From Desulfobacterales bacterium (GTDB lineage: Bacteria; Desulfobacterota; Desulfobacteria; Desulfobacterales; UBA11574), in assembly GCA_030145345.1 (NCBI GenBank), contig JAQYVT010000010.1:1-60924 (forward strand): DNA of 60,924 nucleotides, given 5' to 3'. The translations under genes and the position numbers were made by a program. Each line of letters opens with the position of its first letter. The stretch's first letter is position 1. Below the pieces are notes generated by a model. The model had not been told where the DNA came from, did no database searches, and saw only the letters and a list, made by a program, of their open reading frames with translations. Below, in pieces: positions 45,855 through 55,168 of the stretch.

Positions 45855-46304
45855 TCAACTTCCAAGAATTGGCGGTTCATTGAGGATCATCCAGTAAAGA
45901 TCAATTTGTCTGATCTTATCTTCAAACTCTTTGAATCCTACAGGCTTGGTCAGGTAGCTATTGGCATAATGTTCATAGGAATTGACAATATCCTCCTCCC
46001 GTTCCGACGTGGTCAGCATGATCACCGGAATTCTTTTCAGGGTGGGATCTTTTTTGATTTTCGCCAGAACTTCTATCCCATCGATACCGGGAAGCTTAAT
46101 ATCCAGCAAAATCAATCCCGGAGCAGGATATTTTTCTTTATCTTTAAACTTATCGCGATTGTAAAGGTAGTCGAGTGCCTCTTCTCCATTGATAACAATA
46201 TCGACCCGGTTTGCGTTTCCTGCCTTTCGAATTGCCCTTTTGGTAAGTTCCGCATGCGGTGCTTCATCTTCCACAAGCAAAATGTTCGAAGGTTCATAAT
46301 ACAT
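45855..46304 (-). CDS. Rcp1-type stand-alone response regulator
   Basis: The 149-residue receiver has LLVEDEAPHAELTKRAI, an extended loop before the phospho-Asp (LILLDIKLPGIDG) and LTTSEREEDI, SYLTKPVGF; this is the Rcp1 subfamily that usually partners bacteriophytochrome- or CHASE-type kinases. It starts right after the CHASE kinase gene (four bases apart), with AAGGAGG before the ATG. It has no output domain. Confidence 0.9.
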   Translation of the reverse strand: MYYEPSNILLVEDEAPHAELTKRAIRKAGNANRVDIVINGEEALDYLYNRDKFKDKEKYPAPGLILLDIKLPGIDGIEVLAKIKKDPTLKRIPVIMLTTSEREEDIVNSYEHYANSYLTKPVGFKEFEDKIRQIDLYWMILNEPPILGS

Positions 46305-46308
46305 ATTT

Positions 46309-47958
46309 TCAAGCCTCCTTGTCTTTCAGGGTAAAGAAAAATGTGGCCCCTTTCCCTATATCGGATTCCAGCCAGACTTGGCCGCCATGGTGTTCGATGA
46401 TCCGTTTTACAATTGCCAGTCCGATGCCGGTTCCTTCTCCAATCTTTTTTGCCGCCGGCAGCCGTTGGAACACCTCGAAAATCTTTTCAAAATATTTCTC
46501 CTCAATACCGACGCCGTTATCCCTGACAAAGAATACCTTTTGATCTTCGTTCTCTCGGACGCCCACCTCAATACGTGGAGAAGGGTTTTCCTTTCCAAGA
46601 TATTTAACCGCATTAGATACCAGGTTTTCCATGATCTGAGCCAATCGTTTTTTTTCACCGTAAACCAAGGGAAGCTTTTCATCAACATTTACCTGAATAC
46701 CTCTTTCCTCGATCTGGGGTCCAAGCGTTTTAAGAACGTCTGATATCAGATCGGCAAAGGGAAATTCGGTCTTTTTTACCCTTAAACGCCCGATTCGGGA
46801 AAGTTCCAGCAAGTCGTTAATCAAAAGCTCCATCTTTCGGGCAGCATCGCCGATATAATCCAGGTATTTTTCGCCGTCTTTTGAGATCAGGTTTCCAAAA
46901 TCTTCACGCAGGGCACCGCTAAAACCTTCAATGGTAACAATGGGCGTTTTCAGGTCATGGGAGACCGAGTACACAAATGTTTCGAGTTCCGCGTTTTTGG
47001 CGGCGAGTTCAGCAAGCAAGGCCTCTAATTTCCTTTCATTTTCCTTTAACGCCGCTTCGGCACGTTTTCGTTCGGTGACTTCCTGAAGGGCATGGTCTCT
47101 GGCCTGCCGATACATTTGCATTCGCTCAAGGAGGAGATGAAGGAGCAATGAGAGGGTTGCTGAAACCACAAGGCCAAAAATGAGAACGGAAACCTTCCAG
47201 GCCATCCCCGACGGATAGACGATCGTCTTTGGAAAAAGCTCCAACTTCCAGATTTTACCGGGGAATTGAACCTCTCGAAGTATTCGCAACCCATTCTTTC
47301 CCGGATTGCCGTCACTTTGATTTTCATTCGTGTAAATCAGTCGATCCGCTTCGTAGAGCCGGATCCAAAAGTTTTTGAGAATGTCTTTGCCCAGACTGGT
47401 GTCCACAATTTGGTTAACCTGGAATACGCCGTTCAGATAACCTTGCACCGTACCGCTATAGATCAGCGGCCAGAATGTGTTGAAACCGAGCCCCCCCTGA
47501 ATAAGTTCCACACAAGGGGTTACGATATTTTGGCCGGTGTGAAGTATTTGAATTTTTTTTTGCACCCGGGAATCTTGATGTTCAAAGATCGGCGTATCGA
47601 TGACACGTTCATTGCTGTTTTGGGGAAAAACCCATCGAACGACGCCCGTGGTATCAATCCAGTTGATTCCCATAAAGCCGGGGTAATGGGAATAAAATAT
47701 CTCGGCAAAATCAAGAAAACGCTTCCGGCTGAAATCCGGCGGAACCCTTTCAACCCATCTTTCAGCCAGTAATTCAAGAGAAGCCATGCGAGAATTCATC
47801 AGACCTTCGACACGAATCCGTATCTGTTCCGAAGACGTATCCGTATGCCGAAAGACAAGCTCCCGTTCGTATCTGTTTTGATTATGCCACAGCAACACGG
47901 CAATGCTGGCAAAAAGCAAGAATGCGAAAAAAGGGGCCAATTTTTTCAAATGGAACAT
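46309..47958 (-). CDS. CHASE-domain membrane histidine kinase
   Basis: The 549-residue protein starts at the ATG at 47958, eight bases after GGAAGAG. TM1 (about 8-24) is followed by a CHASE-like extracellular sensor (about 30-250, with YPGFMGINWIDTTGVVRWVFP), TM2 (about 265-290), a coiled linker, HisKA with SVSHDLKTPIV, and HATPase_c with DNGVGIEE and GEGTGIGLAI. It is paired with the Rcp1-type receiver directly downstream. Confidence 0.88.
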   Translation of the reverse strand: MFHLKKLAPFFAFLLFASIAVLLWHNQNRYERELVFRHTDTSSEQIRIRVEGLMNSRMASLELLAERWVERVPPDFSRKRFLDFAEIFYSHYPGFMGINWIDTTGVVRWVFPQNSNERVIDTPIFEHQDSRVQKKIQILHTGQNIVTPCVELIQGGLGFNTFWPLIYSGTVQGYLNGVFQVNQIVDTSLGKDILKNFWIRLYEADRLIYTNENQSDGNPGKNGLRILREVQFPGKIWKLELFPKTIVYPSGMAWKVSVLIFGLVVSATLSLLLHLLLERMQMYRQARDHALQEVTERKRAEAALKENERKLEALLAELAAKNAELETFVYSVSHDLKTPIVTIEGFSGALREDFGNLISKDGEKYLDYIGDAARKMELLINDLLELSRIGRLRVKKTEFPFADLISDVLKTLGPQIEERGIQVNVDEKLPLVYGEKKRLAQIMENLVSNAVKYLGKENPSPRIEVGVRENEDQKVFFVRDNGVGIEEKYFEKIFEVFQRLPAAKKIGEGTGIGLAIVKRIIEHHGGQVWLESDIGKGATFFFTLKDKEA

Positions 47959-48150
47959 TGAATTCTCTTCCAAAAAATTCTTTTTGGGTTCCGGTTTATC
48001 CGAATTCGGGCCTAAATATGAGTCTTGCTCAGGTAACAACCACATTTTTCAGTATGTTCACATTTCAATATCAACAAAAGTTATTAACAAATTCGATCAG
48101 TTTAGTCTACCTTAAAATCTATTTTAACCGTTGGCCACAATGCCCAATAT

Positions 48151-48195
48151 AAAAAAAGTGAGAATGTATGAATTTCAACCTCTCACCTTTTTTAT
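48151..48195 (-). terminator. Terminator after the cfa/hsp20-remnant transcript
   Basis: AAAAAA-GTGAGA and TCTCAC-CTTTTTT flank a loop of about 16 bases. The A/T arms make it usable on both strands. It lies about 80 bp downstream of the Hsp20 remnant and ahead of the CHASE kinase. Confidence 0.7.
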
Positions 48196-48275
48196 CTTTT
48201 GAGAAATAAAATCGTCTTTCGCCCGCATGGCTCATAAACCGAGTTTGCTGTAACTGCAAAGAAATGACCTTCGGG

Positions 48276-48482
48276 TTATGTAACTTTAATCTTAATCTGT
48301 TTTTTCTTGACGTTCTCTACCTTGGGAAGTGTTATCGTTAAGATACCTGTATCAAAGACCGCTTCTGTTTTATCTTCTTCAATACTGGCTGGCAAATCGA
48401 TGACACGTTGATACGCCCCAGAGTATCTTTCTGAGCGATAAAAATTCTGAAATTTAGCGTCATTGATTTCTTCAAAATTCAC
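48276..48482 (-). pseudogene. Truncated small heat-shock protein (Hsp20 C-terminal part)
   Basis: The 68 residues carry the end of the alpha-crystallin domain, YRSERYSGAYQRVIDLP, then GILTITLPKVE and the tail KKKQIKIKV. Hsp20 proteins have about 140 residues; the N-terminal arm and first strands are lacking, and the upstream bases belong to the cfa gene. The only start is a GTG with no ribosome site. A decayed remnant is the likeliest explanation. Confidence 0.7.
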
Positions 48483-48491
48483 CCATAGTGA

Positions 48492-49679
48492 TTATTCATG
48501 ATACATATACGCTCGGGTTGTTGGCAAAGCATTGTTCAATCCGTTGGAAAAAAGAGTCTGAAACAATCGAGACTCACCGTACTTAAACCCGGCTGCGGCA
48601 CTGTTTAAAAACAGACGCCATTGTCTTACAAACGCGTCGTCAAACAATTCCCTGACTCTCGCTACATTTCCCTCGTAATTTTCTGCCCATTTTTCAAGCG
48701 TTTTGGCATAGTGCAATCGCAAGTTTTCTACATCTAGTACGCAAAAACCGGCTTTCCCCATTTCCTGTGTGATTTCGTGGAGGGTGGGAAGGTAGGCTCC
48801 CGGAAAGATATAATTAAACGTCCAGGGATCACTGGCAGACGGGACATCTTTCCCAATCGTATGCAAGAGACCCAGCCCACCGGGTTTCAATAAATCCGAA
48901 ACTTTTTGCATAAAGATAGGGATAAATTTTTGCCCTACATGCTCAAACATACCGATGGAAACCATTTTATCGAACTTACCGCTTAAATGTCGGTAATCTC
49001 GATACTGAACCTCAATCCGATCTTGGAGCCCCAATTCCCTAATTTTACGGTTGGCATACTCGTACTGATTTTGCGACAGCGTATTTCCAACCCCGGTTAT
49101 ACCGAATTTTTGTGCGGCATAGATGAGCATTCCGCCCCATCCACAGCCAATATCGAGTAAGGACTCATCCGGTTTAAGTAATAGTTTGCGACAAATATGC
49201 TCGTATTTATTTAATTGCGCCTGTTCCAGGGAATCGTCTTCCCTTTTAAAATACGCGCAGGAGTATGCCATGGTTGTGTCAAGATAGAGTGCATAGAATT
49301 CATTGCCCCGGTCATAATGGAAAGAGATATTTTGGGGAGTACGCCGTAGCGTATCCCGGTTTAGTAGCGAAAGGATAAAAAACCGATATTTTTGCCAAAA
49401 AGACAAATGATAATCGTCAAAATTAATGGCAAACCCCAGGCGGAGAAGCTCCTTCAAATCGTTATCTACTTCCAGATCTCCCATCATATATGACTCGCCA
49501 AACCCTAAGAAACCTTTTTCGATGATCCTTTTGGCGCAACGTTTGGTTTTTAAGCGTAAGGTTACCCCGGGTAAATTTCCGAAACGTATGACATCACCAT
49601 CCCAAAAATCGATGTTGAAGCATGCCTGTGGATCAGAATGATGCATCATCTGACCGATATTCTTTATCGCTTTTTTCAC
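48492..49679 (-). CDS. cfa: Cyclopropane-fatty-acyl-phospholipid synthase
   Basis: The protein has the SAM-binding motif LDIGCGWGGML (about 165-175), preceded by NISFHYDRGNEFYALYLD and followed by GMFEHVGQKF, all typical of Cfa. It adds a methylene bridge to unsaturated acyl chains of membrane lipids, often on entry to stationary phase. The start is uncertain: a GTG at 49679 has GAGAG five bases upstream (395 residues), while a TTG at 49778 would add 33 residues without a ribosome site. Confidence 0.88.
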   Translation of the reverse strand: MKKAIKNIGQMMHHSDPQACFNIDFWDGDVIRFGNLPGVTLRLKTKRCAKRIIEKGFLGFGESYMMGDLEVDNDLKELLRLGFAINFDDYHLSFWQKYRFFILSLLNRDTLRRTPQNISFHYDRGNEFYALYLDTTMAYSCAYFKREDDSLEQAQLNKYEHICRKLLLKPDESLLDIGCGWGGMLIYAAQKFGITGVGNTLSQNQYEYANRKIRELGLQDRIEVQYRDYRHLSGKFDKMVSIGMFEHVGQKFIPIFMQKVSDLLKPGGLGLLHTIGKDVPSASDPWTFNYIFPGAYLPTLHEITQEMGKAGFCVLDVENLRLHYAKTLEKWAENYEGNVARVRELFDDAFVRQWRLFLNSAAAGFKYGESRLFQTLFSNGLNNALPTTRAYMYHE

Positions 49680-49979
49680 AACAACTCTCTTTTTCTCGTT
49701 TTCGATTCTATCCCTGTATACTAAATTTATTGAGCGGTGGGTGGGGGCTTTATTATAAAAACTTATTGATGAGCCCAATGGTGATCTTTGTTAAAAACGT
49801 GTACTGTTTGATTGGGTTAGGGCTCGTCTGTTTTTTCTTTACGTACCTTTAACCCCAAGGCTTTCCCGCCTCCGGAGGGTTTAGACGATTTGGAAAAAGC
49901 ATAATCCAGACCGTGATTAAACAGGTAAACGCTCCCCGACCTTTGGGTTATTTACCTTTAGTTTTAAAGCGATATATTT
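49680..49979. other. Interval without a clear gene
   Basis: Part of it may encode the N-terminus of the cyclopropane synthase if the TTG start is used. A GC-rich inverted segment (CCCGCCTCCGGAGGG) lies near 49866-49880. No promoter consensus was recognised. Confidence 0.4.
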
Positions 49980-50549
49980 CTACACCCTGGACACATTGTA
50001 ATTTTCGACAAAATGCTTCAGCTTCATCATTGCAGCCGGTTCCAGTCTTTCAAACTGCACCCGATTCAACCGCATCTTAAAAGAGTTGATCGCGAATCCG
50101 TCATCCATTTCAAAATCGGCAATGTTTTTAAACGTCAAATTTTCAAGGTAAAAACCAGAATCAGCCACCAATATATCCAGAACCAGCGATGGGTGGGATC
50201 GCTCCTCGCCGGTAATATAACGAAACGAAAGCCCACCCATGCTTATGTTATCGATTCTGCCGAACCTGACCGGTTTCGATCGGTATACGGCACATGCGAT
50301 CTCTGCCATACTTCTATCTGCCACGCTGAGTTGTCCGGCAGCATCGGGCCGGATCAACGCAAATGCGTCTTTACTAATCTGAAGTCGTTTGTGTGCTCTT
50401 TGCTCATCTCTTTTTTCCAAGTTTTGATCGATCAATTTAAACCATGCTAAGCTGTTCATACTCGCGACATCATGATCCGCGTCAGACAATTCATGTGCAT
50501 AATGCATCCGGTTTGTTTGATTATCGTCAAAAAAATGATTTTTATCCAT
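49980..50549 (-). CDS. PilZ-domain protein (putative c-di-GMP receptor)
   Basis: The 189-residue protein has a helical N-terminus (1-50), then a PilZ domain with the RxxxR motif in RAHKR (about 51-55) and the second motif DNISMGG (about 101-107). Both bind c-di-GMP in this family. It may alter motility, adhesion or an enzyme partner. AGGAGA precedes the ATG. It lies downstream of a stand-alone receiver. Confidence 0.83.
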   Translation of the reverse strand: MDKNHFFDDNQTNRMHYAHELSDADHDVASMNSLAWFKLIDQNLEKRDEQRAHKRLQISKDAFALIRPDAAGQLSVADRSMAEIACAVYRSKPVRFGRIDNISMGGLSFRYITGEERSHPSLVLDILVADSGFYLENLTFKNIADFEMDDGFAINSFKMRLNRVQFERLEPAAMMKLKHFVENYNVSRV

Positions 50550-50761
50550 GTTATCTCCTGAGACCTATGGTTTAGTTACTTTGAGTTTGGTATTTTCAAC
50601 GATCCCAGATTTATCTGAAACCCGTTTTCGAACCTATTTGGATCGCACATAATTAAGATGCCGGCCGGTTTGTCCTTTTTCTTATCTTCAGGCGAGGATT
50701 CGGATACTAGTACTCCGGCGCGTAATATTTAACGCCGGCTTCGTAAGGGGAGAAAATTTCA

Positions 50762-51229
50762 TCATGGTTTTGAACTGCAATGGGAATCCACGCCGTCTCC
50801 TCTCGAATGTGTCATAAAAAATTTCTCTACAGTGTATTGAATGTCTTTTAAGCCAAATGGCTTAAACAGCAAATAGTCGATGCAACAACCTTCCTTTTTG
50901 TCCGGTGGATCTTCTCTGGTCTGGCCGACCAGCATAACAACGGGTGTTTCGGGGGATATCGCCTTAATATGATAGGCCAGACTGAAGCCATCGCTGCAAA
51001 TCATTTTAAAATCCGTGAATACGAGATCGTAATCGCTTTTGACAAACAGATTCAAACCTTTAATACCACTGGCAGCGGTATCAACTTGAAATCCCAGTTT
51101 AAATATCAGATCGGAGAGGAATTCCAAGTTGTCATTTTCATTGTCAACGACTAAAATTCGTCTATGATCTCTTGGGATATGTTCGAACAACCAATGAGTC
51201 TTATCGCACATTACAGCGTTTGCATTCAT
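50762..51229 (-). CDS. Stand-alone receiver-domain protein
   Basis: The 155-residue protein has a receiver with LVVDNENDN (acidic residues only partly conserved), phospho-Asp in LVFTDFKM, a VMLVGQ replacement of the Thr region and LLFKPFG for Lys. The N-terminal 22 residues are an extension with a cysteine. It starts at an ATG overlapping the stop of the four-cysteine gene, implying coupled translation and a possible joint function. Confidence 0.75.
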   Translation of the reverse strand: MNANAVMCDKTHWLFEHIPRDHRRILVVDNENDNLEFLSDLIFKLGFQVDTAASGIKGLNLFVKSDYDLVFTDFKMICSDGFSLAYHIKAISPETPVVMLVGQTREDPPDKKEGCCIDYLLFKPFGLKDIQYTVEKFFMTHSRGDGVDSHCSSKP

Positions 51230-51441
51230 TTCTGCAGATCACCACCCTCTGTCTTTGATCGATCTTTTTGTGATTCATTCAGGCAGTATTCACGCCAGGC
51301 ACAGTCCAAATGGTCACAGTCCTCGTGGATTGTTTCGAAACAATCCGGGTTTCCCTCTATTTTCTGAATGCTTCGAATGAGGCGTGTTAACTCCGGGAAA
51401 TTATTTCTTGCGTTATTGTCCATCTTGTTTGCCGTTTCCAT
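51226..51441 (-). CDS. Small four-cysteine protein, copy 2
   Basis: The 71-residue protein (METANKMDNNARNNFPE...) matches the copy at 43218-43394 through LIRSI, IEGNPDCF and LDCAWREYC, with the same C-x7-C-x4-C-x5-C spacing. It has an extra charged C-terminal tail. The start at 51441 is chosen by alignment with copy 1; a longer frame to 51489 is possible. It is translationally coupled to the receiver at 50762-51229. Confidence 0.6.
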   Translation of the reverse strand: METANKMDNNARNNFPELTRLIRSIQKIEGNPDCFETIHEDCDHLDCAWREYCLNESQKDRSKTEGGDLQK

Positions 51442-51718
51442 CCATCCAGGTTCCCGGCGTACTTTGCCAGCCATCTGATCATACATCATTTAATCGGAAA
51501 GCCGGGAATCGAAGCCTTTCTCCCAAAAACGATCCGATGAAAATATGTGACTTTTATGTAATAAATGGAGTTGTTAACAATTATAGATTATTTATTACCG
51601 ACTTTACTCGGTCTGTCCATAGGGCAAAAGCTTCATTTTTTCTGAGAAAATCTCCTATATGAGAATTCCCCCCATACGATGAATGGGATATCCAAGGCCA
51701 GGGAGCATTAATGAGGGA

Positions 51719-51901
51719 TTATTTTATCCAAAGATCCATATCGACAAGACCGATCTTTCCAGCATCGCGCACCCATTCAAGGGTGCTGTGTATTTCGAGT
51801 TTGCGCATAATACTGGAGCGGTGGTTTTCAGCTGTTTTGGGGATGAAAATTTTTAGAATATCACAGGTCAGTTCAATGCTGCTCAGGTCCGGCAGGGACA
51901 T
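51719..51901 (-). pseudogene. Remnant of a NarL-family response regulator
   Basis: The 60 codons join the receiver piece MSLPDLSSIELTCDILK directly to the recognition part of the helix-turn-helix, IPKTAENHRSSIMRKLEIHS, ending GLVDMDLWIK like 43674-44351. About 110 residues between them are gone, as is the N-terminus. It is thus an internally deleted copy. Confidence 0.82.
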
Positions 51902-51909
51902 ATTTTTTG

Positions 51910-52025
51910 GGAAAACGCTTCACAATACATTTCAATGGCCGTAATAAAACCCATTTCAACCATGCCGGGAGGTCGCAAATCATAGGACAGGTCTCGAACG
52001 GCGATAATGATTTTTCGATTAGTTT
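51910..52025 (-). pseudogene. Remnant of a HisKA_3 sensor kinase
   Basis: The DNA closely follows the part of 44320-45783 that encodes RDLSYDLRPPGIDEMG and the following IYCEEF (about 44715-44830). It has no intact frame of its own. It sits directly upstream of the NarL remnant, so both come from one duplicated block. Confidence 0.75.
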
Positions 52026-52127
52026 GGAAAATTCTCCAATATTTCCTATACCCCAAACGGGCTATAAAGTGTGGCCGTATCGTTTTATTTTTCCCTTATG
52101 TTTGGCGTTCTTCATCAAAATTTCGGG

Positions 52128-54677
52128 CTAAGACCAGGTGATCAAGCGGGGCAAATATTTCAAATAATCGTCACCTCCGGGCGTGGCCCTGACCGTAAAT
52201 CCATAACGGCCGGACAGTCGACAAGGAACCTGGCAACCGTAACGATAATTTCCATTGCCCAAATGTTCAACGACGGTCATAGGGATCGTACTGATACCCT
52301 CCAGCGCATCCACCGCTTTCATGTGCCCATTGTAAAGTTCCACACAGACTTCTTCGGAATTGAGTTCTCCCAGATCGACCTCTACCGTAACTTCAAAGGT
52401 TTCCCCGACGCGAAAAGGACCCTTTCGGGTCTGGACCGACAACCCGATGCGGATGTCCTTCCACAGGTTCTGCAGCCGCTGTTCTTGAAGCGCCAGGTTG
52501 CGGGCTTCCAGACCGTTTTTCTTCAGCAGTGTTTTCAACTGGTGGATGATGGGAACATAATAAAGCGATTCATATTCACCCACCATTTTCAGGCTGCAAA
52601 AATCCTTCATGGCCATTTTCATGGAGGCCTTCATCATTTGAATCCAGCGCCTGGGGAGTTCACCTTCTTGTTTTTCGTAGAAGCAAGGGATTACTTCATT
52701 TTCCAAAACATTGTATAAGGCCTGGCTCTCGGTGGCGTCCTGGTAGTCGTAATCGAAATATTCTTCGCCGTCACCGATCCGCCACCCCCGTTCTTCGCAA
52801 TAGCCTTCACACCACCATCCGTCTAAAATACTGACGTTGAGAACGCCATTGATGGCGGCTTTCATACCGGATGTGCCGCAGGCTTCGAATGGCCTTCGGG
52901 GGGTATTGAGCCAGACATCGGCGCCCTGAACCAGACACCGTGCCAGTGCCATGTCGTAGCCCTCAATAAATACCGCCCGTTGCCGAATTTCCGGTCGGCG
53001 GACAAATTCAATCAGGTGTTTGATGATTTCCTTGCCTTCTTTGTCCTGAGGATGCGCTTTCCCGGCAAAAATAATTTGCACCGGACGCGTTTCGTTGTTG
53101 AGAATGGCCGCCAGCCGATCCGGGTCCTGAAGCAAAAGATGAGCCCGTTTGTATGTAGCAAACCTGCGGGCAAAGGCAATGGTTAACACTTCAGGATCCA
53201 GGAGTGTTTGGATCTTGTCGATGACGCTTTTGGGCGCGTTGCGTCTTTCGTATTGCTTTTTCATCAATTCCCGGCAGGTTCGGATCAACCGGGTACGGCT
53301 CATCTCATGGGCCCGCCAGAGCTCATCGTCGTAAATTTCATCAATACGGCTAATGTTTTCCGGTCTTCGGGAGCTCATGTACCATTCCGGTCCCAGGTAG
53401 CGTTCAAACAACGGCCAGATTTCCTGAGAAATAAAAGTGGAGACATGAATACCGTTGGTCACGTGCGAAATCGGGATTTCGTCTTCCGGACGGCCCGGCC
53501 ACATATGTGCCCACGTCTTTCGGGCGGTGCGGCCGTGAAGACTACTGACGCCGTTACGATACTGAGACATTCGAAGGCCCATAATGAACATGGAAAGCGG
53601 CGCGTTTTTATTGAAGCCCGCAGGCTGCCCCCAGGATATAATTTCTTCTTCACCGGCCCCCAAGCGATCTTTCAAAGGCCGAATCCAGGGCTTGACCCAA
53701 TCAGGGGGGAAGGAATCATGACCGGCAGCGACCGGAGTATGGGTGGTAAACACGGTACAGCGGGGAATAATTTGCAAGGCGGTTTTCAGATCGATGCGAT
53801 ACTTCTCCATAAACATTGCAAGGCGTTCCAGGGCGGAGAAGGCCGAATGTCCTTCATTCATATGGCAAATGGAAGGAAAGATGTTCATGGCTGCCAGTGC
53901 CCGCATGCCGCCGATGCCCAGCAGCACTTCCTGCGCCAATCGGATTTTGGGCTCGGCGACGTAAAGTCGGGCCGTAATTTCCCGGGCCTCGGGCGTATTT
54001 TCAGGCAGATTCGTATCGAGCAAAAACAGTGGGGTGCGGCCCACCCGGACTCTCCAGACAAACGCTTGAATCTTGCCTTGAGGCCCGGCAATTGATATCG
54101 TGATTTCGTTGCCTCGGGAATCCCGGGCGCGCTCCAGCGGAAGACAGAAAAATTGGAGTTCCGGATATTCTTCCTGCTGCACACCCTCTTGATCGAGATA
54201 CTGGCGAAAATAGCCCTTGCGATACAGCAGTCCGACGCCGACGAGGGGCAGGGCCATGTTGGAGGCGGCTTTCAAGTAGTCTCCGGCAAGGACACCCAGG
54301 CCACCGGCGAAAATGGGGATGCTTTCGTGGATACCAAATTCCATTGAGAAATAGGCCACCGGCCCAATTTCCTCGTAAATGGCTCGTGACGGTTCCACAT
54401 TTTCGACAACCCGCTTGGTGTAGCGATCTTTGACCCGTTGCAGATGGGCCAAAAAACTGTCATCCGCAGCCAGTTCCTCCAGACGCGTTTGGCTGACATT
54501 GGACAACAGGTAAATCGGGTTTTGTCTGGATTCTTTCCAGAGTTCCGGTTCAACGCGTCGAAACAGGGTTACCGCATCCTGTTTCCAGCACCACCAGAGG
54601 TTTCGAGACAGCACTTCTAAAAAGGCCAGCGAATCCGGTATAGCGGGATAAACCTGGTAGGTAAGAATTCGGTTCAT
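52128..54677 (-). CDS. glgP: Alpha-glucan (glycogen) phosphorylase
   Basis: From the ATG at 54677 the protein has 849 residues and belongs to the shorter-N-terminus phosphorylase type (TIGR02094-like). It has FSMEFGIHES and GGLGVLAGDYLKAASN, and the cofactor region EACGTSGMKAAINGVLN, where the Lys should bind pyridoxal phosphate, followed by DGWW. It releases glucose-1-phosphate from glycogen. AAAGGG is located before the ATG. It follows the protein-kinase-like and USP genes, probably in one operon. Confidence 0.9.
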   Translation of the reverse strand: MNRILTYQVYPAIPDSLAFLEVLSRNLWWCWKQDAVTLFRRVEPELWKESRQNPIYLLSNVSQTRLEELAADDSFLAHLQRVKDRYTKRVVENVEPSRAIYEEIGPVAYFSMEFGIHESIPIFAGGLGVLAGDYLKAASNMALPLVGVGLLYRKGYFRQYLDQEGVQQEEYPELQFFCLPLERARDSRGNEITISIAGPQGKIQAFVWRVRVGRTPLFLLDTNLPENTPEAREITARLYVAEPKIRLAQEVLLGIGGMRALAAMNIFPSICHMNEGHSAFSALERLAMFMEKYRIDLKTALQIIPRCTVFTTHTPVAAGHDSFPPDWVKPWIRPLKDRLGAGEEEIISWGQPAGFNKNAPLSMFIMGLRMSQYRNGVSSLHGRTARKTWAHMWPGRPEDEIPISHVTNGIHVSTFISQEIWPLFERYLGPEWYMSSRRPENISRIDEIYDDELWRAHEMSRTRLIRTCRELMKKQYERRNAPKSVIDKIQTLLDPEVLTIAFARRFATYKRAHLLLQDPDRLAAILNNETRPVQIIFAGKAHPQDKEGKEIIKHLIEFVRRPEIRQRAVFIEGYDMALARCLVQGADVWLNTPRRPFEACGTSGMKAAINGVLNVSILDGWWCEGYCEERGWRIGDGEEYFDYDYQDATESQALYNVLENEVIPCFYEKQEGELPRRWIQMMKASMKMAMKDFCSLKMVGEYESLYYVPIIHQLKTLLKKNGLEARNLALQEQRLQNLWKDIRIGLSVQTRKGPFRVGETFEVTVEVDLGELNSEEVCVELYNGHMKAVDALEGISTIPMTVVEHLGNGNYRYGCQVPCRLSGRYGFTVRATPGGDDYLKYLPRLITWS

Positions 54678-54697
54678 GGCTGTTTCCCTTTCTATTA

Positions 54698-55168
54698 CTA
54701 TTCCACAACCCAGACCGTGCAATGTTTGGCATTGCTGACAATCTTGCTGGATATGCTGCCGAATAAAATTTCCTCGCTTCGAGATACGTCATGCCTGCCG
54801 ACAACAACGGTGCCGCAGCCCAATCGATTTCGTTCCTCCAGGATGCATTCGACTATTGAGGGACGATAACGAAGCGTTGTTTTCAGGGCAAGCGCTTTCG
54901 GATCAAAACCTTCCTGAATAAGGATCTGTCGATATCCCTTGAGGAACCTGTCAATTTCAATTCGATGCTGCTGCATCCATTCTTCTTGCTCTGACCGGCA
55001 GGAGAAGTAGTCCTCTTCAGGCGGGTTGATCACGTGCAGGAAAATTACATAAAACCCGGAGAGACCTCCCAGCATCCGCGACACATGGGATACCGCCCTG
55101 CGAGAGTTTTCGGATGCATCGACGACAACCAAGAATTTTTTGTTATTGTTGTGGGCTGTCTCGTTCAT
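54698..55168 (-). CDS. Universal stress protein
   Basis: The 156-residue single UspA domain starts FLVVVDASENS and keeps the ATP motif GRHDVSRSEEILFGSIS. It overlaps the kinase-like gene by ATGA and lies 21 bp from the phosphorylase, so the three are probably co-translated. It may adjust glycogen use or energy state; that is inference. Confidence 0.87.
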   Translation of the reverse strand: MNETAHNNNKKFLVVVDASENSRRAVSHVSRMLGGLSGFYVIFLHVINPPEEDYFSCRSEQEEWMQQHRIEIDRFLKGYRQILIQEGFDPKALALKTTLRYRPSIVECILEERNRLGCGTVVVGRHDVSRSEEILFGSISSKIVSNAKHCTVWVVE

